Assembly (NCBI GenBank): GCA_016302015.1
Contig: JAEDOJ010000050.1
Coordinates: 1 to 8,600 of the forward strand
Direction: 5' to 3'
Length of the DNA: 8,600 bases
DNA from: Oscillospiraceae bacterium
GTDB taxonomy: Bacteria > Bacillota_A > Clostridia > Oscillospirales > Oscillospiraceae
Shown here: in pieces, positions 4,892 to 8,600 of the stretch
How positions within the stretch are numbered: the stretch's first letter is position 1
Layout of the letters: every line of letters begins with the position of its first letter
Notes under the pieces: generated by a model
The model's database searches: none
What the model saw: only the letters and a program-made list of their open reading frames with translations
What the model was told of the DNA's origin: nothing
Position numbers and translations under genes: made by a program

Positions 4892-5452
4892 ATGGATCTT
4901 CTGGATTTGATTGTTACCGCTGTGGCTCTGTCTATGGACGCCTTTGCGGTCTCCGTCAGCAAGGGTCTGTCCACCCCCAACGCCCGATGGAAGCACGGCT
5001 TGCTCTGCGGCGTCTGGTTCGGCGGCTTTCAGGCGCTGATGCCCCTGATCGGCTTCCTGCTGGCAAGCTCCTTTGCCAACGCCATCCGTGGATATGACCA
5101 CTGGATCGCCTTTGGACTGATGGCCTTCATCGGCGCCAACATGATACGGGAGGCCTTCGGGGGAGCGGAGGAGCTGGACGCCTCCTTTGCGCCCAAAGCC
5201 ATGCTGGTACTGGCGGTTGCCACCAGTATCGACGCTTTGGCCACCGGCGTGTCCTTTGCCATGACCGACAGCAATATCTGGATCGCGATTTCCTTCATCG
5301 GCGCGACCACCTTCCTCTTCTCCCTGGGCGGAATCAAGGTGGGCAGCGTCTTCGGCAATCGATATCAGAAAAAAGCGGAAATCATCGGCGGCGTGATCCT
5401 GATCCTCATGGGAACCAAAATTTTGCTGGAGCATTTGCTGGGGGCTGCGTAA
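4892..5452 (+). CDS. mntP: Manganese efflux pump MntP
   Basis: A 186-residue integral membrane protein of the MntP (YebN, DUF204) family that exports Mn2+ and prevents manganese toxicity. The ATG at 4892 follows GGAGGT with 6-nt spacing; the reading frame is open back to 4832, but that part lies in the terminator. Six hydrophobic segments lie at about residues 3-24, 36-60, 70-88, 102-124, 128-150 and 164-182. The two family signature motifs SMDAFAVS (Asp16) and TSIDALATG (Asp114) lie in the first and fourth segments; these acidic residues correspond to conserved positions needed for Mn2+ transport in E. coli MntP (188 residues). The loop after segment 3 is the usual acidic linker. The stop touches the Nudix start codon (TAAATG). 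I see no manganese riboswitch (yybP-ykoY) upstream and no separate promoter, so expression may depend on read-through from the tRNA. Confidence 0.95.
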   Translation: MDLLDLIVTAVALSMDAFAVSVSKGLSTPNARWKHGLLCGVWFGGFQALMPLIGFLLASSFANAIRGYDHWIAFGLMAFIGANMIREAFGGAEELDASFAPKAMLVLAVATSIDALATGVSFAMTDSNIWIAISFIGATTFLFSLGGIKVGSVFGNRYQKKAEIIGGVILILMGTKILLEHLLGAA

Positions 5453-5959
5453 ATGGAATGGTTTGATCTTTACGACAAAAACAGACGCCCTTTGGGGACG
5501 ACCCATCAGCGGGGGATTCCTCTGCCCAAGGGAACCTATCATATTGTGGCTCACGTCTGGATCATCGATTCCCGCGGCCGCCTGCTTCTGACCCTGCGCT
5601 CCCCGGAGAAGCCCAACTATCCCAACACCTGGGCCATTACCGGCGGCGCCGTGGTTGCGGGGGAGACCAGTCTGGAGGGAATTGCCCGGGAGGTTTTCGA
5701 GGAAACCGGCATCCGTGCCGGGACGGAGGAATTCCGGCTTCTTGGCTCCACCCGGAGAAAGGACTCCTTTTCGGACACCTATCTGCTGAAAAAGGATGTG
5801 CCGCTGGAGAAACTGGTCATGCAGGAAGGGGAGACCTGTGATGCCAGATGGGTCACCCGCCGGGAATTTGAAGCGCTGATCGCCCGGGGCGTGGTTGCCC
5901 CGCCGGATGTCCGCAGATATCACCAGTTGGCGGATATTTTGGGGAATTCCCTCAGATAA
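5453..5959 (+). CDS. Nudix hydrolase (YfcD/IDI-like)
   Basis: A 168-residue Nudix protein. The Nudix box G-x5-E-x7-REVxEETGI is complete at residues 65-87 (G65, E71, R79, E80, E83, E84, G86), so the metal-binding glutamates for pyrophosphate-bond hydrolysis are intact. The N-terminus EWFDLYDKNRRPLG with HQRG (18-21) and KGTYHIVAHVWI resembles the group related to isopentenyl-diphosphate isomerase and E. coli YfcD. In that group the exact substrate is usually unknown, and I cannot assign one here. The ATG directly abuts the mntP stop with no spacing, and only a weak G-rich stretch precedes it, so translation is probably coupled to mntP. A strong terminator follows 13 nt after the stop, closing the two-gene unit. 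Any functional link between Nudix hydrolysis and Mn2+ export is inference; many Nudix enzymes need Mn2+ or Mg2+. Confidence 0.92.
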   Translation: MEWFDLYDKNRRPLGTTHQRGIPLPKGTYHIVAHVWIIDSRGRLLLTLRSPEKPNYPNTWAITGGAVVAGETSLEGIAREVFEETGIRAGTEEFRLLGSTRRKDSFSDTYLLKKDVPLEKLVMQEGETCDARWVTRREFEALIARGVVAPPDVRRYHQLADILGNSLR

Positions 5960-5972
5960 CTGAAAAAGCTCA

Positions 5973-6011
5973 GCCCGATTCCGGAAAAATCTTCGGAATC
6001 GGGCATTTTTT
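5973..6011 (+). terminator. Intrinsic terminator after the Nudix gene
   Basis: An 11-bp perfect stem GCCCGATTCCG/CGGAATCGGGC with a 10-nt loop, followed by A and six T. It separates the mntP-Nudix unit from the rpoB promoter 14 bp downstream. Confidence 0.9.
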
Positions 6012-6024
6012 CTGAAATAGAGTA

Positions 6025-6053
6025 TTGACGGCATAAAAAAAGTGTGTTAAAAT
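6025..6053 (+). promoter_or_regulatory. rpoB promoter
   Basis: TTGACG (6025-6030), a 17-bp spacer with a run of seven A, then TAAAAT (6048-6053). Expected start near 6060, giving an rpoB leader of about 160 nt. A dyad with AGTACT at 6054-6059 and 6082-6087 borders the start point. Confidence 0.82.
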
Positions 6054-6059
6054 AGTACT

Positions 6060-6220
6060 CCATACTGCGGAAGTATCGCCAAGTACTGATTTCTACCCAC
6101 TGTGGATATTATACCACGATATTTCTCAAAACGCAAGGGCTTTTTGTGAGAATGTAACAACAAACCCGTGCGTGTCGCAAATACATGAACAACACACCCA
6201 ATGATGACAGAAAGGCTGTG
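6060..6220 (+). other. rpoB 5' leader
   Basis: No coding region is convincing here. Two weak structures are visible: ATACT/AGTAT with loop GCGGA (6062-6076) and TTCTCA/TGAGAA with an A-rich/T-rich interior (6123-6152). An in-frame ATG at 6185 lies in it without a ribosome binding site. It could hold a transcript-stability or autoregulatory element, but nothing matches a leader I know. Confidence 0.4.
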
Positions 6221-8600
6221 ATGACCCATATGGAAATCAAGGACGTGAAGTTTGGTAACACCGAGCGAAAGAGCTATGCCAAGTATCAGGAAATTCTGAA
6301 GATGCCGAACCTTCTGAAAATTCAGAAGGATTCCTACAACTGGTTCCTGACCGAGGGCCTTCGTGAGGTTTTCCATGACGTAGCGGCGATTACCGACTAC
6401 ACCGGTAATCTGGAGCTGTCCTTCCTGGACTACTCCCTGGACGAGAAGCCCAAGTACACCGTGGAAGAGTGCAAGGAGCGCGACGCCACCTATGCAAAGC
6501 CCATCAAGGTCCGGGTTCGCCTGCTGAACAAGCAGACCGGCGAAATCAAGGATCAGGAAATTTTCATGGGCGACTTCCCCCTCATGACCAACGGCGGCAC
6601 CTTCGTGATCAACGGCGCGGAGCGCGTCATTGTTTCTCAGATCGTCCGCAGCCCGGGCATGTACTACGGCGATACCGTGGACAAGGCCGATCAGCACACC
6701 TACACCGCCACGGTGATTCCCTACCGGGGCGCATGGCTGGAGTATGAGACCGACCTGCAGAACTGCTTCTATGTCCGCATCGATAAAAACCGGAAGCTGC
6801 CCATTACCTGCCTGATCCGTGCCCTGGGCGTAGAGACCGACGGCCAGATCCTTGAGCTGTTCGGCGAGGACGAGCGCATCAAGGCCACCATGGAAAAGGA
6901 TCCCTGCAAGACCAGAGAGGACTCTCTGCTGGAGATCTACCGCCGCCTCCGTCCCGGCGAGCCTCCCACAGTGGACAGCGCGGCCTCCTATCTGGATTCT
7001 CTGTTCTTTGACCCCCGCCGCTATGACGTGTCCAGGGTGGGTCGTTATAAGTTCAATAAGAAAATGGACATCTGGAGCCGCCTGAGCGGTCAGGAGCTGG
7101 CAGAGCCCATTGCCGACCCCAGAACCGGCGAGATCCTTGCCATGCCCGGCGAGGTGATCAGCCGTGCCAGGGCCAAGGAGCTGTCCGCCCGGGGCGTCTG
7201 CGACGCGGTGATCACCGTCAACGGCGTCAACCATAAGATGTTCTCCAACTACATGGTAGATATGAAGAACTTCGTGGACTTCGACCCGGAGCAGTACGGC
7301 ATCAAGGAAAAGGTCTGCCGTTCCGTCCTCTTCGAAATGCTGGATACGGTTCCCGCCGACGGCTGGGAGGACGCCATTGAGGAGCGGATCAACGATCTGA
7401 TTCCCAAGCATATCACCCGGGACGACATTCTGGCCTCCATCAACTACCTGAACTGCGTTGTCATCGGCGCAGGCACCACGGACGACATCGACCATCTGGG
7501 CAACCGCCGCCTGCGCTGCGTGGGCGAGCTGCTGCAGAACCAGTTCCGTGTGGGCTTCACCCGCCTGGAACGGGTCATCCGGGAGCGTATGACGGTGCAG
7601 GATCTGGACACCGTTACCCCCCAGAGCCTGATCAATATCCGTCCCGTCACCGCTGTCATCAAGGAATTCTTCGGTTCCTCCCCCCTGTCTCAGTTTATGG
7701 ATCAGAACAACCCCCTGGCTGAGCTGACCCATAAGCGCCGTCTCTCCGCTCTGGGCCCCGGCGGTCTGAGCAGAGAGCGGGCATCCTTCGATGTTCGAGA
7801 CATTCACTACACCCACTATGGCCGTATGTGCCCCATTGAGACTCCTGAAGGCCCCAACATCGGCCTGATCAACTATCTTTCCAGCTTCGCCCGTATCAAT
7901 GAGTACGGCTTCATAGAAGCTCCCTACCGCAAGATTGAAAAAATCTATGACGAGAACGGCAAGTTTGTTTCCGCAAGAGTCTCCGACGAAGTGGAATACA
8001 TGACTGCGGATGTGGAAGACGATTACTGCGTGGGTCAGGCCAACGAGCCTGTGGACGAGAACGGCTTCCTGCTGAATAAGCACATCACCTGCCGTCACCG
8101 CAACGAGATCATCGCCGTGGACGTGGAAAACATCGACTATCTGGATGTTTCCCCCAAGATGATGACCTCCATCGCAACCGCCTTCATTCCCTTCCTGCAG
8201 AACGACGACGCCAACCGTGCGCTGATGGGCGCGAACATGCAGAGACAGGCTGTGCCTCTGATGGTGACCGAGGCTCCCATCGTGGCCACCGGCATCGAGC
8301 ACAAGTGCGCTGTGGACTCTGAGGTCTGCATCAAGGCCGAGGGTGAGGGCACTGTCACCCGGGTTTCCGCCGACTACGTCACCGTCCGTTACGACGACGG
8401 CAACGTGGTGGATTACAAGCTGACCAAGTTTGCCCGCTCCAACCAGGGCACCTGCGTCAACCAGCGTCCCATCGTGGAGGTGGGAGAGCGTGTGGCCGAA
8501 AGTCAGGTCATTGCCGACGGCCCCTCCTGCTCTCAGGGTGAAATCGCCCTGGGCAAGAACGTGCTCATCGGCTTCGTGACCTGGGAAGGCTACAACTACG
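6221..8600 (+). CDS. rpoB: DNA-directed RNA polymerase subunit beta (3' end outside window)
   Basis: The first 793 residues of the beta subunit, which with beta' forms the RNA polymerase active centre. The beta protrusion and lobe segments are present ([15 protein letters not shown] near the start; [24 protein letters not shown]). The rifampicin-pocket region is residues 481-520: [29 protein letters not shown]. Asp494, His504 and Ser509 match E. coli D516, H526 and S531, so the common resistance positions are wild type. Pro488 stands where E. coli has Q510. The strongly conserved [21 protein letters not shown] follows. Firmicute RpoB is about 1,150-1,250 residues, so roughly a third is missing. 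Three in-frame ATGs (6185, 6221, 6230) are possible; I chose 6221 because AAAGG (6211-6215) lies 5 nt upstream, the only site resembling a Shine-Dalgarno. It has its own promoter and no rplJ/rplL directly upstream. Confidence 0.95.
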   Translation, partial: MTHMEIKDVKFGNTERKSYAKYQEILKMPNLLKIQKDSYNWFLTEGLREVFHDVAAITDYTGNLELSFLDYSLDEKPKYTVEECKERDATYAKPIKVRVRLLNKQTGEIKDQEIFMGDFPLMTNGGTFVINGAERVIVSQIVRSPGMYYGDTVDKADQHTYTATVIPYRGAWLEYETDLQNCFYVRIDKNRKLPITCLIRALGVETDGQILELFGEDERIKATMEKDPCKTREDSLLEIYRRLRPGEPPTVDSAASYLDSLFFDPRRYDVSRVGRYKFNKKMDIWSRLSGQELAEPIADPRTGEILAMPGEVISRARAKELSARGVCDAVITVNGVNHKMFSNYMVDMKNFVDFDPEQYGIKEKVCRSVLFEMLDTVPADGWEDAIEERINDLIPKHITRDDILASINYLNCVVIGAGTTDDIDHLGNRRLRCVGELLQNQFRVGFTRLERVIRERMTVQDLDTVTPQSLINIRPVTAVIKEFFGSSPLSQFMDQNNPLAELTHKRRLSALGPGGLSRERASFDVRDIHYTHYGRMCPIETPEGPNIGLINYLSSFARINEYGFIEAPYRKIEKIYDENGKFVSARVSDEVEYMTADVEDDYCVGQANEPVDENGFLLNKHITCRHRNEIIAVDVENIDYLDVSPKMMTSIATAFIPFLQNDDANRALMGANMQRQAVPLMVTEAPIVATGIEHKCAVDSEVCIKAEGEGTVTRVSADYVTVRYDDGNVVDYKLTKFARSNQGTCVNQRPIVEVGERVAESQVIADGPSCSQGEIALGKNVLIGFVTWEGYNY

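Noticed and set aside
4715..6034. 439-codon open frame on the minus strand
   Set aside because: Antisense to the tRNA, mntP and the Nudix gene, all well supported; it crosses a tRNA and two terminators.
7661..7780. Rifampicin-resistance allele in rpoB because of Pro at the Q510-equivalent position
   Set aside because: The main resistance positions are wild type, and a Pro here could be a lineage difference; sequence alone does not support resistance.
6047..8302. Long open frame of 751 codons on the minus strand
   Set aside because: It is fully antisense to rpoB, whose protein is unmistakable. Its length comes from the GC-biased third codon positions; the translation shows no recognisable domain.

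Overview
The window looks like a piece of chromosome from a Clostridia-type Firmicute, probably Oscillospirales/Oscillospiraceae. The reasons are a moderately high GC content with strongly GC-biased third positions, strong GGAGG ribosome binding sites, sigma-A promoters with 17-bp spacers, an encoded CCA on the tRNA, an RpoB of Firmicute type, and an XRE-ImmA-Y-polymerase cassette of the kind seen in gut clostridia. The genus cannot be fixed from sequence reading alone.

Left part (1-3635): an accessory DNA-damage-type module. A minus-strand operon reads XRE repressor (3203-2796), ImmA/IrrE-type zinc peptidase (2766-2257), Y-family DNA polymerase (2260-752) and an EamA/DMT transporter (732 to beyond the left edge). 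The peptidase and polymerase genes overlap by 4 nt, and the other gaps are 29 and 19 nt. A small 84-residue protein gene (3381-3635) is transcribed the other way. The 177-bp region between them is the most unusual part of the window. It holds two strong promoters that point toward each other (TTGACA-17-TATAGT on plus, TTGACA-17-TATGAT on minus), built as a roughly 100-bp dyad, with three perfect ACGAA-N6-TTCGT operators and a fourth degenerate one. An operator fills the spacer of each promoter and a third lies between the two start points. The simplest reading is a switch in which the XRE protein represses both transcripts and ImmA relieves repression after damage. The operators are also one mismatch from the Gram-positive LexA box, so LexA control is a real alternative.

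Middle (3636-4866): a gene-free gap of 262 bp with short palindromic repeats and a perfect 16-bp-stem hairpin, then rsmE (16S rRNA m3U1498 methyltransferase) on minus. Its promoter lies back to back with the promoter of a tRNA-Leu(GAG) gene on plus, which ends in a strong intrinsic terminator.

Right part (4892-8600): core genes on plus. mntP (manganese exporter) starts 26 nt after the tRNA terminator with no visible promoter of its own, and is followed with zero spacing by a Nudix hydrolase gene and a strong terminator. A separate consensus promoter and a leader of about 160 nt then lead into rpoB (RNA polymerase beta subunit), which runs off the right edge. rpoB is not preceded by rplJ-rplL here.
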